DNA of 55,157 bases from Nannocystis exedens. GTDB taxonomy: Bacteria; Myxococcota_A; Polyangia; Polyangiales; Polyangiaceae. The first letter of the stretch is position 1. Each line of letters starts with the position of its first letter. The translations under genes were made by a program, and so were the position numbers. The stretch covers positions 1-55,157 of the forward strand of contig CAMAVR010000018.1 of NCBI GenBank assembly GCA_945861885.1, read 5' to 3'. The notes below the pieces were generated by a model. The model was not told the origin of the DNA, ran no database searches, and worked only from the letters and a program-made list of their open reading frames with translations. Of the stretch, positions 25,139 to 34,718 are shown one piece after another.

Positions 25139-27229
25139 ATGGACCCAATAACCGCGGCCGGTGCGCCGCATCCGCTCGGGGCGACGTTCGACGGCGCCGG
25201 CGTCAATTTTGCCCTTTTTTCCGAGAACGCGACTGCGGTTGAGCTTTGTCTTTTTGGCGCCGATGGTGCGGAGCGGCGCATTCCGATCACGCGGCGCACG
25301 CTTTTCGTGTGGCACGTTTATGTCAAAGGTGTTCGCCCGGGCGACCGCTACGGATACCGCGTCGACGGGCCGTACGACCTTCGGCAAGGGCATCGTTTCG
25401 ATCGCAACAAGCTTCTCATCGACCCGTACGCGCGCGCCTTTGACGGCAAGATTGATTACACATCGCCGGCATTCGCCGATCCCTCGCTCGTGCCGCCACA
25501 TACGATCGACAGCGCGGCGGCGACCCCCAAGTCGGTCGTTGTCGACTCGACGTTTGATTGGGAGGGTGACCGTCCGCCGGGAATTCCTTGGACAAGAACG
25601 GTCATTTACGAACTTCACGTTCGCGGTTTCACGAAGCTCAATCAAGCGATCGAACCGTCGCAGCGGGGGACGTTTCTCGGGCTTGCCTCGAAGGCCTCGA
25701 TCGATCATTTGCGTTCGCTCGGCGTAACGACGATCGAACTGATGCCGGTGCACGAAGCGATCGACGAACCGGAGCTCTTCAAGCGCCATCTGACAAACTA
25801 TTGGGGGTACAACACGCTTGGCTACTTCGCCCCGGATCAACGGTTTGCAGCGACGCGCGGGCGCGCCGTGTATGAATTTAAAGAGATGGTGAAAGCGCTG
25901 CATCGCGCCGGCCTCGAAGTTGTGATCGACGTTGTTTACAACCACACCGGCGAAGGTGGGACTGAGGGGCCGACGGTGGCGTTCCGCGGCATCGACAATC
26001 GGATGTTCTACCGATTGGAGCGCAACGATCGCGCCCGATACGTCGACTTCACCGGGTGCGGCAACACGCTCAACATGTCGCACGCGCAAACGATGAAGCT
26101 AGCGATGGATAGTCTTCGCTATTGGGTTACCGAGATGCACGTCGATGGCTTCCGCTTCGATTTGGCGCCGACGCTCGCGCGCGATCAACGTGACCCGCAA
26201 CGCCTCAATTCATTTTTCGACATCGTTCATCAAGACCCTGTTTTGTCGCAAGTAAAGCTTATTGCCGAGCCGTGGGATTTGGGCGAAGGCGGCTACAAAG
26301 TCGGCAACTTCCCGATTCTCTGGACAGAGTGGAACGATCGCTACCGCGATACCATTCGGCGTTTTTGGATCGGCGATAAAAAAGTGATCGCTGAATTAGG
26401 CTATCGGCTAACCGGATCGAGCGACCTGTATGCGAGCGACGGGCGCCATCCGCACGCGAGTATCAACTATGTGACGGCGCACGACGGCTTCACGCTCAAC
26501 GATCTGGTGAGCTATTCAAAAAAGCAAAACCAAGCGAATGGTGAGGCGAATCGCGACGGAACCGACCAAAACTACTCGAGCAATTGCGGCATCGAAGGGG
26601 AGACGAGTGACCCGTCGGTGAACGCGCTGCGAGCGAAGCAGATGCGCAACCTGCTTTTGTCGCTCGTCGTGTCGCAGGGCGTGCCGATGATCTCTTCGGG
26701 CGATGAGATCGCCAAGACGCAAAAGGGGAACAACAACGCGTATTGCCAAGATGACGTCATCTCGTGGATCGATTGGGAAATCGCCGATGCGTCACGCGCG
26801 CTGTTTGAATTTGCCAAAAAAGCAATCGCGTTTCGCCAAACGCATGCGGCGTTTCGGCGCGACACATTTTTTTCGGGGACGCCGCGTGACCACGGCGGGC
26901 GTGGAATTTCGTGGATTCGAGCCGACGGCGGAGAGATGAGCGCGCTCGATTGGAGCGACCCGAAAACGGCGTTTATGGCGATGCTCATCGTGAGCGACTC
27001 GCCCGCGCAGCGTGACGTGGATGAGGAAGGGGAGGCCGATTCCGCGACTTACCTCGTGGCAATGAACGCCGAAAATTCGCCGCAAGAGCTGCAAATTCCC
27101 GCAATCGCGCCATCGGGCGAGTGGGTCATCGAATTCGACACAGGTTCACCCGCGCGCGAAGGGACGCGGGTAACCAGCGGCCCAATCGAAGTAGGGGCAA
27201 AAGCGATGATCGTAATGTGGCGAAGCTAG
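25139..27229 (+). CDS. glgX: glycogen debranching enzyme (isoamylase family)
   Basis: About 696 residues from ATG 25139 (a GTG at 25115 is in frame). GH13_11 architecture: N-terminal CBM48 (about 10-110; HPLGATFDGAGVNFALFSEN), then a catalytic barrel with ELHVRGFTKLN, VVIDVVYNHTGEG, VDGFRFDLAPTLARD (nucleophile Asp), KLIAEPWDLGEGGY (acid Glu), and NYVTAHDGFTLNDLVSY (third Asp), and a C-terminal beta domain. It hydrolyses alpha-1,6 branches of phosphorylase-limit dextrin. It follows malQ. Its TAG stop shares a CTAG with the convergent desaturase gene. Confidence 0.97.
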   Translation: MDPITAAGAPHPLGATFDGAGVNFALFSENATAVELCLFGADGAERRIPITRRTLFVWHVYVKGVRPGDRYGYRVDGPYDLRQGHRFDRNKLLIDPYARAFDGKIDYTSPAFADPSLVPPHTIDSAAATPKSVVVDSTFDWEGDRPPGIPWTRTVIYELHVRGFTKLNQAIEPSQRGTFLGLASKASIDHLRSLGVTTIELMPVHEAIDEPELFKRHLTNYWGYNTLGYFAPDQRFAATRGRAVYEFKEMVKALHRAGLEVVIDVVYNHTGEGGTEGPTVAFRGIDNRMFYRLERNDRARYVDFTGCGNTLNMSHAQTMKLAMDSLRYWVTEMHVDGFRFDLAPTLARDQRDPQRLNSFFDIVHQDPVLSQVKLIAEPWDLGEGGYKVGNFPILWTEWNDRYRDTIRRFWIGDKKVIAELGYRLTGSSDLYASDGRHPHASINYVTAHDGFTLNDLVSYSKKQNQANGEANRDGTDQNYSSNCGIEGETSDPSVNALRAKQMRNLLLSLVVSQGVPMISSGDEIAKTQKGNNNAYCQDDVISWIDWEIADASRALFEFAKKAIAFRQTHAAFRRDTFFSGTPRDHGGRGISWIRADGGEMSALDWSDPKTAFMAMLIVSDSPAQRDVDEEGEADSATYLVAMNAENSPQELQIPAIAPSGEWVIEFDTGSPAREGTRVTSGPIEVGAKAMIVMWRS

Positions 27230-28218
27230 GTCGCGATTTCGTGGAAGCCGATCATTCGGTTTCGCTCTGGGCACCACAACTTCAGCCGAAAACAGGCGGC
27301 GATGCTTGTTGGTGACAGCGACGTCGTCGGCGGGTCGTGCAGCTCTTCAATTGCCGCCATTGCTTCTGGGAGGCGGTAAAACGGTATCTGCGAATTTAGG
27401 TGGTGCACGTGGTGGTAGCCGATGTTGCCGGTGAAGTAGCTCATCATCGGCCCCATGCGCATAAAACTCGACGATTCGGTCGCCGCACGGGAAAAACTCC
27501 ACGATTCACGCGGCTGAATATGAACGTCGGGGAAGTTGTGCTGCGCGTAAAAGAGGTACGCGCCCACGGCCATCGCGAACGACAGCGGAGCAAAAAATGT
27601 CACGAAAAAAATCGTGAAACCAAACTTCGCGATAAGAACCGCCGTGACGAGCCAGTTTACGATGAGCGTGAACGCCGCTTGCCAGTTGCGCCTTGGCGAC
27701 CGAAGAAACGGCGATATGCACATCCCCAGCATGAAAACGGTGAAATAGCCGCCGGCAATTGTCAGTGGATGACGAATAGCACGGTACATGAATCGCTCGC
27801 GCGACCCCATTTTTGCCCACAATTGTGGCGTTACCATCACATACGACCCGACGTGCGAGCCGACTAATTTAGCGGTGTGCGCATGATGGTAGTTGTGCGT
27901 TTGCCGCCAAATGCTCGGCGGTGTCATCAAGAGGACGGAAAACGGATAGAGAATGATGCGCGCCGCCAGCGATCGACGCAGAATCGCTCCGTGATAGTAG
28001 TCGTGAACAATCGTAAATTCGCGGATGATCGTGAGCGATGCCAGGAGCATAAGCGGCAGGCGGAGCGCCCAGGTATCGAAGCGGACGATGGCGACTTCAA
28101 CGATGACGAGAAGTGCGGTTGTTGATAGCAGCGCCCACCAACTTCGGAGGCGGTTTTCGCTAGCAAATTGGCGAGAGGCGTCGAGGAGTTCTTTGCTGGA
28201 TCGCGCGCAGGTCGTCAT
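27226..28218 (-). CDS. membrane fatty-acid desaturase
   Basis: 330 residues from ATG 28218 (an earlier in-frame start adds 17 residues). Three His boxes bind the diiron centre: HDYYHG (about 78), HNYHH (about 113) and HHVHH (about 272). About four hydrophobic segments surround them (WALLSTTALLVIVEVAIV, MLLASLTIIREF, YFTVFMLGMCIS, WLVTAVLIAKFGFTIFF). It introduces a double bond into acyl chains, or modifies carotenoid/sphingolipid-type substrates; the sub-class is not resolved. Its stop and that of glgX share the palindromic CTAG. Confidence 0.9.
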   Translation of the reverse strand: MTTCARSSKELLDASRQFASENRLRSWWALLSTTALLVIVEVAIVRFDTWALRLPLMLLASLTIIREFTIVHDYYHGAILRRSLAARIILYPFSVLLMTPPSIWRQTHNYHHAHTAKLVGSHVGSYVMVTPQLWAKMGSRERFMYRAIRHPLTIAGGYFTVFMLGMCISPFLRSPRRNWQAAFTLIVNWLVTAVLIAKFGFTIFFVTFFAPLSFAMAVGAYLFYAQHNFPDVHIQPRESWSFSRAATESSSFMRMGPMMSYFTGNIGYHHVHHLNSQIPFYRLPEAMAAIEELHDPPTTSLSPTSIAACFRLKLWCPERNRMIGFHEIAT

Positions 28219-28261
28219 GTTTGGCACGGCAGACGCTAGCAGAGGCGGCGGCGCCTGTCGC

Positions 28262-28831
28262 TCATGCAATGGATGAATTGAGATTGGCTAGCTTTTTGAT
28301 CCATGCGACGTAGCTGTCGACCCAGGTCGCCACAAATTTCCGGCTGGCTTCGCCTACGTTGCCGGCTTCGTCGAAAAGGCCATCTTTTGCTTGGATAAAG
28401 GCCTCCGGGTGACAGAGTGTTGGAACGTCGAGATACGCTAGGATGTTGCGTAGGTGCTGCTGCGCCATCGCCGTCCCCGCGGCGCCGACCGACACGCCGA
28501 TCACGCCTGCCGGTTTGCCAGCCCACGAATTTTTCCCGTAGGGGCGTGACCCGTGGTCGAGCGCGTTTTTCAGGACCCCGGGGATGGAACGGTTGTACTC
28601 GGGCGTCAAAAATAGTAGCCCGTTCGCTTCGCTAAGCTGACGCTTGAGGCGCGTGACCGATTCAGCGGGATTGCCGTCGTCATCCTGATTGTAGAGCGGT
28701 AGGTCGTCGATTCGAACATGTTCGAAGGAGAACTGCGGCGGCGCCATTTTGATAATGGCATTCGCCATGCGCCGGTTGAACGACTCACGGCGAAGGCTGC
28801 CGACAACTACTGCGATTTTATATTTGTCCAT
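28262..28831 (-). CDS. NADPH-dependent FMN reductase (flavodoxin-like)
   Basis: 189 residues from ATG 28831, chosen because the upstream Met would overlap the protease gene. The flavodoxin-like fold is visible: IAVVVGSLRRESFNRRM is the phosphate-binding loop, LLFLTPEYNRSIPGVLKNAL is the FMN-contact segment of the YieF/ArsH-type reductases, and GVIGVSVGAAGTAMAQQ is the third flavin loop. It reduces FMN or quinones with NAD(P)H. The stop is 43 bases from the desaturase start, and the start is 10 bases from the protease stop, so the three minus genes may form an operon. Confidence 0.9.
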   Translation of the reverse strand: MDKYKIAVVVGSLRRESFNRRMANAIIKMAPPQFSFEHVRIDDLPLYNQDDDGNPAESVTRLKRQLSEANGLLFLTPEYNRSIPGVLKNALDHGSRPYGKNSWAGKPAGVIGVSVGAAGTAMAQQHLRNILAYLDVPTLCHPEAFIQAKDGLFDEAGNVGEASRKFVATWVDSYVAWIKKLANLNSSIA

Positions 28832-28841
28832 CGCTGGCAGC

Positions 28842-30338
28842 TTACTTGGCGGCGCGGTCGATGCCAACGTAGAGCGTGCGCCCTTCGCGCCGAAGCTTGA
28901 TCAGTACCGCGTCGTTCGGCGGTGACGATTGCAGGCGCTTTATGACATCGGCGGCGTGCTGCGTCTTCGCGTTGTTGACTTCGATGATCAGATCGCCTGG
29001 TCGTAGCGCGCCATCGGCCGCGCCTCCGCGCATCACCCGCTGCACGAGAGCGCCGCCCGACGGCCCCGCTGCCTCGGCCATCTCAACCCCGATTGCGCCC
29101 GATGGCGCTTTTGCGGGAGTGGCTTTCGAATCGGTTTCGGCCGACTCATCTGAATCGTCGGTCTTCAGCTTATCGAGCGTGACTTCGATTGTCTGAGGCT
29201 TTTTTTCTCGTATGATCGCAGCTTTCACTTTTGTGCCGGGGGTATGACGTGCGATCATTCGCGGTAAATCGTGCACGTGATCGACTTTGCGGTCGTCGAC
29301 GGCGACAATGACATCACCCGAGTGGAGTCCTGCTCGGTCGGCCGCCGCGCCAGGCTCGATCTCGTTGATGAGCGCACCGCGCGCGCGATCGAGCCCGAGT
29401 GTTTTTGCGAGCGATGGATCGACCGCTTGAATTGCGACGCCGAGCCGCCCTCGCGAAATCTTCCCCGTATTGAGCAGTTGCGGCGCCACATCTTTTAGCA
29501 CATCGACCGGAATGGCGAAGCCTATCCCCTTGCCGTTTGGATTGATGGCGGTGTTGATCCCGATGACGACGCCGTTCAAATCGAAGAGCGGCCCGCCGCT
29601 ATTTCCGGGGTTGATCGACGCATCGGTCTGAATGAAATCGTCGTAAAGCCCGGCGCCGATCGAGCGACTCTTGGCGCTCACAATCCCCCGCGTGACGGTG
29701 TGACCGAGGCCGAATGGATTGCCGATCGCAAAGACATCTTCGCCTACGCGCAACTCTTCGCTCGAGCCGAGCTGCACGGACGGCAAATCTTTCGGCGCAT
29801 CTTTTAACTCGAGGAATGCAATATCGAGCGACTCGTCGCGCCCTTTGACATTGGCAGTATATTCGCGCTCATCGGCGAGTTTGACTTTCACGATTGTCGC
29901 CTCGGCGACGACATGTGCGTTGGTGACGACGACGACGCGCCCGCCTGAATTAACTAGAAAGCCTGTCCCCAAAGCTTGTTGGCGGAGCACTTGATCTTCA
30001 TTGCCTGGCATCCGGCGCCCGCGAGGCGCTCCTCCGAATGGCGATTGACCAAAAAATTCAAACCCGAAGGGGAATTCGGGCATGCGAGGCGCTTTTACCT
30101 CGTGAACGGTGGTGATGTTGACTACCGCCGGCTGCACACGCGCAACCAGTGTCGGCAAATCGACCGTGGCGAATGACGCTTGCGCTTTGGGGGCCGCTGG
30201 CCGCACTTCTTTTGGCACGTTGAATGGAACGGCCGATATGGCGGTTGGCTCGGCGTCGGCTGTTGCAGCGTTTGCAACGCTATGATGACAAGCACTTAGA
30301 GCGAGAAAAAGCAGTGGGGCAAGGTTCAGTGTTTTCAT
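28842..30338 (-). CDS. HtrA/DegP-family serine protease, lipoprotein-anchored
   Basis: 498 residues from ATG 30338, preceded by GAGG. The N-terminus is a lipoprotein signal with lipobox LSAC. The trypsin-like domain (about 50-260) has His in VVTNAHVV, Asp in DESLDIAFLE, and Ser in NPGNSGGPL, the complete triad. A first PDZ domain follows (about 275-365; SGDVIVAVDDRKV) and a second one at the C-terminus (about 410-495; RPGDLIIEVNNAK). This is the periplasmic quality-control protease layout. The lipid anchor in place of a cleaved signal is the less usual point. A Gly/Pro/Phe-rich LA loop (FGQSPFGGAPRGRRMPG) is visible. Confidence 0.94.
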   Translation of the reverse strand: MKTLNLAPLLFLALSACHHSVANAATADAEPTAISAVPFNVPKEVRPAAPKAQASFATVDLPTLVARVQPAVVNITTVHEVKAPRMPEFPFGFEFFGQSPFGGAPRGRRMPGNEDQVLRQQALGTGFLVNSGGRVVVVTNAHVVAEATIVKVKLADEREYTANVKGRDESLDIAFLELKDAPKDLPSVQLGSSEELRVGEDVFAIGNPFGLGHTVTRGIVSAKSRSIGAGLYDDFIQTDASINPGNSGGPLFDLNGVVIGINTAINPNGKGIGFAIPVDVLKDVAPQLLNTGKISRGRLGVAIQAVDPSLAKTLGLDRARGALINEIEPGAAADRAGLHSGDVIVAVDDRKVDHVHDLPRMIARHTPGTKVKAAIIREKKPQTIEVTLDKLKTDDSDESAETDSKATPAKAPSGAIGVEMAEAAGPSGGALVQRVMRGGAADGALRPGDLIIEVNNAKTQHAADVIKRLQSSPPNDAVLIKLRREGRTLYVGIDRAAK

Positions 30339-30438
30339 GGTCGCTAGCCTCAACCTAGGAGCTTGGGGAAACATTCCCAGTGGGGGTAAAAAAAGGCAAT
30401 CGCGTAAGTTGGTGATTTTAGCATAAAATACGCTTCGC

Positions 30439-31602
30439 ATGAACCGCGCCCAGCGCTTTTTTTGCGGCATCGTGCGAGAGTCATGGCGCATGGATCGAGG
30501 CTATTCCGACGCTGTATTCGCTCTCCGGCTACGAAGCATCGCCTATGCTCTGGCGCCTCTCGCCGTGGCAACATCGTGCAGCGGTCGAACGGGCCCTGTC
30601 GCGTGCAAAGGCGACGCATCGGTCAACTGCGTCTCGACAGTCGACGCCGCATCGGTGCGAGGGTCGAACCATGTTGGCGCCGGCGGCAACGACGAGGCCG
30701 CCGTGCGCAACTATTGCGAAGTCGACGATCGACCTTGGTATATCGCTGCCGAAGCAAGCATCGTCCCCGATACGGTGGCGAAATGTGAAGCGTTGTGCGG
30801 CTGCATTTCCCGATTTGGGAGCATCGTCGACTGCCTTTGGAACGATCTCCCGCAGGCCGACGCAAGCATGATCCACGCTGACTATGACGGCGGCGTGCGC
30901 GGCACGATTCCGACGATTGGCGCCGGTGAGCGAATGTTAAAATGCCGCCTCATGCATCCAGGCGGGCGGCGACCGTTCGGGCTTCGTCCCGCAAAACACG
31001 ATGTTTCCTGCGTAATTTCAGCCTATTTCGCTGAATTGGCGCATCTTGAAGCGGCGTCGATTCGCGCATTCGCGACGTTGGCTCGCGAGCTTGCGGAGCA
31101 CGACGCCCCGCCCGATCTTGTTAGGGCGGCAGAGAGCGCGAGGCGCGACGAGATCCGGCATGCCCGTACAATGCGCCGCTTCGCTCGCCGAAAAGGGGCG
31201 CGCGTCGGGCGCGTCGAGGCGTCGAGTGCCGGCACACGGTCGCTCGAAGCGATTGCGATCGAGAACGCCGTCGAGGGGTGTGTTCTCGAGACATATTCGG
31301 CGGTTTTAGCGTTTTGGCAGGCAAAAAACGCTGGAGATCATGAAGTTGCAGCCGCCATGGGCGACATCGCGGAAGACGAAGCGCGGCACGCTGCGCTCGC
31401 ATGGCGCGTGAGCCGTTGGGCGATGCCTCGTCTTAGTGCCCACGCGAAAGACCGATTGAGATTTCAGGTGCGCATGGCGGTAAAAAAGCTCGAAAATGCC
31501 GTCACTTTACCGGTAAATCCCGCCCTTGTGCGCGAGCTCGGGCTTCCAACGCCAGCTTTTGCTCAGGCGTTGGTTGCGGGCTTGCAGCATGAGCTATGGT
31601 AA
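30439..31602 (+). CDS. ferritin-like domain lipoprotein
   Basis: 387 residues (ATG 30439; ATG 30490 is also plausible, giving a cleaner signal with a Cys after VATS). The N-terminal third is Cys-rich (CKGDASVNC, CEVDD, CEALCGCISRF), a likely disulfide-stabilised extracellular region. Residues about 195-370 form a four-helix ferritin-like bundle with metal-ligand patterns AELAHLEAASI, ARRDEIRHARTM, ENAVEGCVLETY and AEDEARHAALA (two ExxH/ExxRH half-sites). It may bind iron or manganese. Such Cys-domain plus ferritin-like lipoproteins are common in myxobacteria (family knowledge); the function is not known. dmeF follows after 9 bases. Confidence 0.8.
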   Translation: MNRAQRFFCGIVRESWRMDRGYSDAVFALRLRSIAYALAPLAVATSCSGRTGPVACKGDASVNCVSTVDAASVRGSNHVGAGGNDEAAVRNYCEVDDRPWYIAAEASIVPDTVAKCEALCGCISRFGSIVDCLWNDLPQADASMIHADYDGGVRGTIPTIGAGERMLKCRLMHPGGRRPFGLRPAKHDVSCVISAYFAELAHLEAASIRAFATLARELAEHDAPPDLVRAAESARRDEIRHARTMRRFARRKGARVGRVEASSAGTRSLEAIAIENAVEGCVLETYSAVLAFWQAKNAGDHEVAAAMGDIAEDEARHAALAWRVSRWAMPRLSAHAKDRLRFQVRMAVKKLENAVTLPVNPALVRELGLPTPAFAQALVAGLQHELW

Positions 31603-31611
31603 ACCGACAAA

Positions 31612-32625
31612 ATGGAAACGCCGGATCAAGCGGAGCTGATCGAACATCTAACGGATGGGCTGACGCACGGGCATGAGCACGGGCTGACACACGATCGGCA
31701 CGAGACGAAGATGCGTTTAGTCGCCGGCGTTTCCGCCGCGATGATGATTGGCGAACTCGTCGTCGGTTTTTTAACTCACTCGATGGCGCTAACATCCGAT
31801 GGCTGGCACATGGGGACGCACGTCGCCGCAATCGGAATTTCGGTCGCAGGCTACTGGTTCGCTCGCACGCGACGAAACCACGCGGGCTTCACGTTCGGGA
31901 CGGGGAAGGTGCACGCGCTCGCCGCCTACACAAGCGCAACTGCGCTCGCGATTGTCGCGTTCTGGATGATTGTCGAATCGATCCACCGCCTGACCGACCC
32001 AGAAGTCGTCGATTTTAGCGATGCGCTGCCGGTCGCTATTTTGGGCGTCATCGTGAATCTGGGCTGCATGCGGGTCCTTCACACGAAAGCGCCGCCGTCA
32101 AAAGAGCAGCACTATCATCACCATGAGGGTGAAGAGTGTGGGCACGAGCATTCGGGGGCAGGTCACGACCACCACCACGACCATCATCACGGACATCACG
32201 ACCACGGCGACCATAATATTCGCGCCGCGTATGTGCACATTCTGGCCGATGCGTTTACGGGGCTTTTGGCGATTGTCGCGCTCGTCTGTGGTCGCTATTT
32301 CGGGTGGACGTTTCTCGATTCGATCGTCGGTGTCGTTGGCGGTGTGGTGATCGCCAACTGGAGCTACGGCTTGTGCCGGATCGCTTCACGGCAGCTGCTC
32401 GATATGGTCCCAAGCGAAGAGGTAATGTCGCGTCTTCGCGCGGCGCTTGAATCGATCCCGGGCACACGCGTCGTCGACTTGCACGTTTGGGAGATTGGCC
32501 CTCGCACGCGCGCCTGTGCGGCGACCGTTGTGACGAAGGGGCGAGCCACGACGCTCGAGTATCGAAACGCACTCTTGACGACCAAGCTCGTGCAGCATCT
32601 GACGATTGAAGTCCATCGTGTCTAA
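31612..32625 (+). CDS. dmeF: CDF-family divalent metal exporter, DmeF type
   Basis: 337 residues with six membrane spans in cation-diffusion-facilitator style. TM2 contains the binding pattern ALTSDGWHMGTHV, TM5 has YVHILADAFTGLLA, and both halves have the expected HxxxD-type metal ligands. The long His-rich loop between TM4 and TM5 (HYHHHEGEECGHEH, HDHHHDHHHGHHDHGDH) is typical of DmeF, which exports Co2+ and Ni2+. A C-terminal cytoplasmic domain (VVDLHVWEIG) closes it. It follows the ferritin-like lipoprotein closely and overlaps the methyltransferase gene, so metal stress may link them. The substrate is inferred. Confidence 0.92.
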   Translation: METPDQAELIEHLTDGLTHGHEHGLTHDRHETKMRLVAGVSAAMMIGELVVGFLTHSMALTSDGWHMGTHVAAIGISVAGYWFARTRRNHAGFTFGTGKVHALAAYTSATALAIVAFWMIVESIHRLTDPEVVDFSDALPVAILGVIVNLGCMRVLHTKAPPSKEQHYHHHEGEECGHEHSGAGHDHHHDHHHGHHDHGDHNIRAAYVHILADAFTGLLAIVALVCGRYFGWTFLDSIVGVVGGVVIANWSYGLCRIASRQLLDMVPSEEVMSRLRAALESIPGTRVVDLHVWEIGPRTRACAATVVTKGRATTLEYRNALLTTKLVQHLTIEVHRV

Positions 32626-33424
32626 AAGCCCCGCGCGAAGTTCCGCCGAGATTGAGCAGCGGCGAACCGAAATCGAAGCGCAGCTGGGTGAACCGATCAC
32701 GCTCGACCTGCTCACGGAGAGCTGGGTCATGTACCAACGCAAACGTGGGCATCGGCACTCAACCGACGATCTCCTCACCGCCTGGTATGCGATTCAGCAT
32801 GGGTTTCCAGCCGAGCGACTGCTCGATCTCGGTACCGGCATCGGCACGGTTGGTCTTCTCGTGCTTTCGCAAGCGCCGAACGCTCATCTGACCGCGGTCG
32901 AGGCGCAGGAGATTAGCTTCGGGCTCTTTCAGCACAACCTTTGGGCGAATGGTCAAGCAGGGTTGGTCAAGGCGATCCACGCCGACTTGCGGCACGCGAA
33001 GTTTGACGATGCATCGTTCGATCTCATATCAGGCAGTCCGCCATACTTCGATGTGTCGGCGGGGATCGTGCCGAACGACTCTCAAAAAGCGCACGCGCGT
33101 TTTGAGCTGCGAGGGACGGTTTTCGATTATTGCCGTGTGGCGGGGCGCGCTCTTGCTCCAAGCGGTGCGTTTGTTTTCTGTTTCCCATTCGCGCAAAAAG
33201 CGCGCGCCGAGCGAGCGTGCGCAGAGGGCGGACTCGAGATCGTTCGCGCGCGTGACGTTGTTCCGAGAGAGCAGCTTCCGCCGCTTTTTTCGCTGTTTTT
33301 GTGCCGTCACCCAGGTTTTGGGCCGCGCGTCGATGAACCGCCGTTTGTGGTGCGCGATGCAAGCGGTCGGCACACCGCGGAAATGACGCAAGTGCGACAG
33401 CTCTTTGGGATGAAGCCGCAGTAG
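32618..33424 (+). CDS. class I methyltransferase, TrmN6/YfiC-like
   Basis: 268 residues from GTG 32618 (TTG 32606 also open). SAM motif I is LLDLGTGIGTVGLLVL, an acidic ribose contact is LTAVEAQEISF, and the catalytic motif is SGSPPYFD, the (N/S)PPY pattern of N6-adenine/N5-glutamine methylases. The layout fits TrmN6, which methylates A37 of tRNA-Val; the NPPY reads SPPY here. The C-terminus has a long loop and a Pro-rich stretch. The start overlaps dmeF, so expression is coupled. The exact target (tRNA or protein) is inferred. Confidence 0.78.
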   Translation: MSKSPARSSAEIEQRRTEIEAQLGEPITLDLLTESWVMYQRKRGHRHSTDDLLTAWYAIQHGFPAERLLDLGTGIGTVGLLVLSQAPNAHLTAVEAQEISFGLFQHNLWANGQAGLVKAIHADLRHAKFDDASFDLISGSPPYFDVSAGIVPNDSQKAHARFELRGTVFDYCRVAGRALAPSGAFVFCFPFAQKARAERACAEGGLEIVRARDVVPREQLPPLFSLFLCRHPGFGPRVDEPPFVVRDASGRHTAEMTQVRQLFGMKPQ

Positions 33425-33425
33425 G

Positions 33426-34709
33426 TCAGTTGTCGTCGTACCAATGTTTTTTATGCTTGGCGTCGGCTTGCGTCGCCCCGCGAAGGTCCAACAGCGGCAG
33501 CGGAGCATGTTGGTTGGGCAGCGCAACTGCGCTCCAATCGAGTGCAGGCGGAGCTAAGCTACGGCGCACGACCATCGTCGAATCGTTTGGTCGCGTCGCG
33601 TCGCTGCGCTCCGTCATCACCTGGCCCGGGAGAAAGATGTCGACCATCGGCTCGGTCGGGAGTGGGATGTCGAGCATTGCCTCTGGTTCCGCCCACTCGA
33701 GCGGTCGGTCGGGTGAAGTTGGCAGTTCCTGTCGAAAAACCTGTCTGGTGGTGACATCAAAGTCGGGTTCGTCGATCTCTTCACCGATCGACTCTGGTCG
33801 CACCTCGGTGTTGCGAACTCGAAAAAACGAGATCACTTCATCTTGACCGACGCCAAATCGTGCCATGCAGCGAAATCGCGCGACGTAGTCGCCCGACTGA
33901 AGTGGGCCCACCGCTCCGCGAAGTCCGCGAACGGTTAGGACGTCTTCCCCCGGGTTGGACAACAGCTCGCTCCCTTCGTGATAGGCCGATTCGATCGCCC
34001 ACGTGGCGCGCATGTAGCGTCGCCCGGTGCAACTGCCATCCAATTGGACCGTTGCGCCCTCCGATATTGTCTGACTTTCTGACGGCGATGTGATCGCTTT
34101 TGCGACGACGAGGCGATTTGCCGCTGCGATCTCGAGCATCGTGGTGCGATCACCGCGCGGAAGAATGTTGAGCGTAGTCGATGATTGCCTCACCTCGTTG
34201 TTCCAGGTGGTGCAGATCGACGTTAGTTTGTAGGGGCCGGGGAGGAGGGTCGACCAGCGATAGATCCTCGTCATCCCAACGAGGCTTCTAAACTTGTTTG
34301 TCACCTTTTTTGAGCGCATATAGTCGTTCGGAACGAGTGCGCTCGTGTCAGGTGCAACGATCGGCGTGGCGACAAACTCGCTTCGACTGCCCCATGGGCA
34401 TTCAAATTCAAAGTGGATCGACTGACCGGTGTAGTGCACGGGCTGTGGCAACGACGGCTCGTCGTCGAAGTCGTCTTCTAGCGCTTCGCGGAGCGCCGTT
34501 TGGAGCTCAGCAATGTCGGCGTTTTCGTCCGAATCGTCATCTTCATGTGATTCCGCATCGTCAATTTCGCCGTCAGCAGGCGTCGGCTGGATGGCTAGCG
34601 AGATCGATCCGATGGGCGATTCAGGAGCGGAGCCGCACGCCGCACCGAGCGTAGCGATTGCGCCGGTCAGTGCGACGAACGAAAGATAACGAAACTTTGA
34701 TGGCTGCAT
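33426..34709 (-). CDS. lipoprotein, paralogue of its upstream neighbour
   Basis: 427 residues. Lipobox LGAAC. A very acidic linker follows (DDAESHEDDDSDENAD). The middle part contains beta-sandwich-like blocks with paired Cys (FECPWGSRSE, SICTTWNNEV, GSCTGRRYMRAT, FRCMARFG). The pattern of strands and Cys matches that in the next lipoprotein gene, 9 bases away on the same strand, so they are probably tandem duplicates. The C-terminus is Pro/Asp-rich. A periplasmic or surface role is likely. No catalytic motif is seen. The start ATG is 34709. Confidence 0.72.
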   Translation of the reverse strand: MQPSKFRYLSFVALTGAIATLGAACGSAPESPIGSISLAIQPTPADGEIDDAESHEDDDSDENADIAELQTALREALEDDFDDEPSLPQPVHYTGQSIHFEFECPWGSRSEFVATPIVAPDTSALVPNDYMRSKKVTNKFRSLVGMTRIYRWSTLLPGPYKLTSICTTWNNEVRQSSTTLNILPRGDRTTMLEIAAANRLVVAKAITSPSESQTISEGATVQLDGSCTGRRYMRATWAIESAYHEGSELLSNPGEDVLTVRGLRGAVGPLQSGDYVARFRCMARFGVGQDEVISFFRVRNTEVRPESIGEEIDEPDFDVTTRQVFRQELPTSPDRPLEWAEPEAMLDIPLPTEPMVDIFLPGQVMTERSDATRPNDSTMVVRRSLAPPALDWSAVALPNQHAPLPLLDLRGATQADAKHKKHWYDDN

Positions 34710-34718
34710 CAGTGAAGC

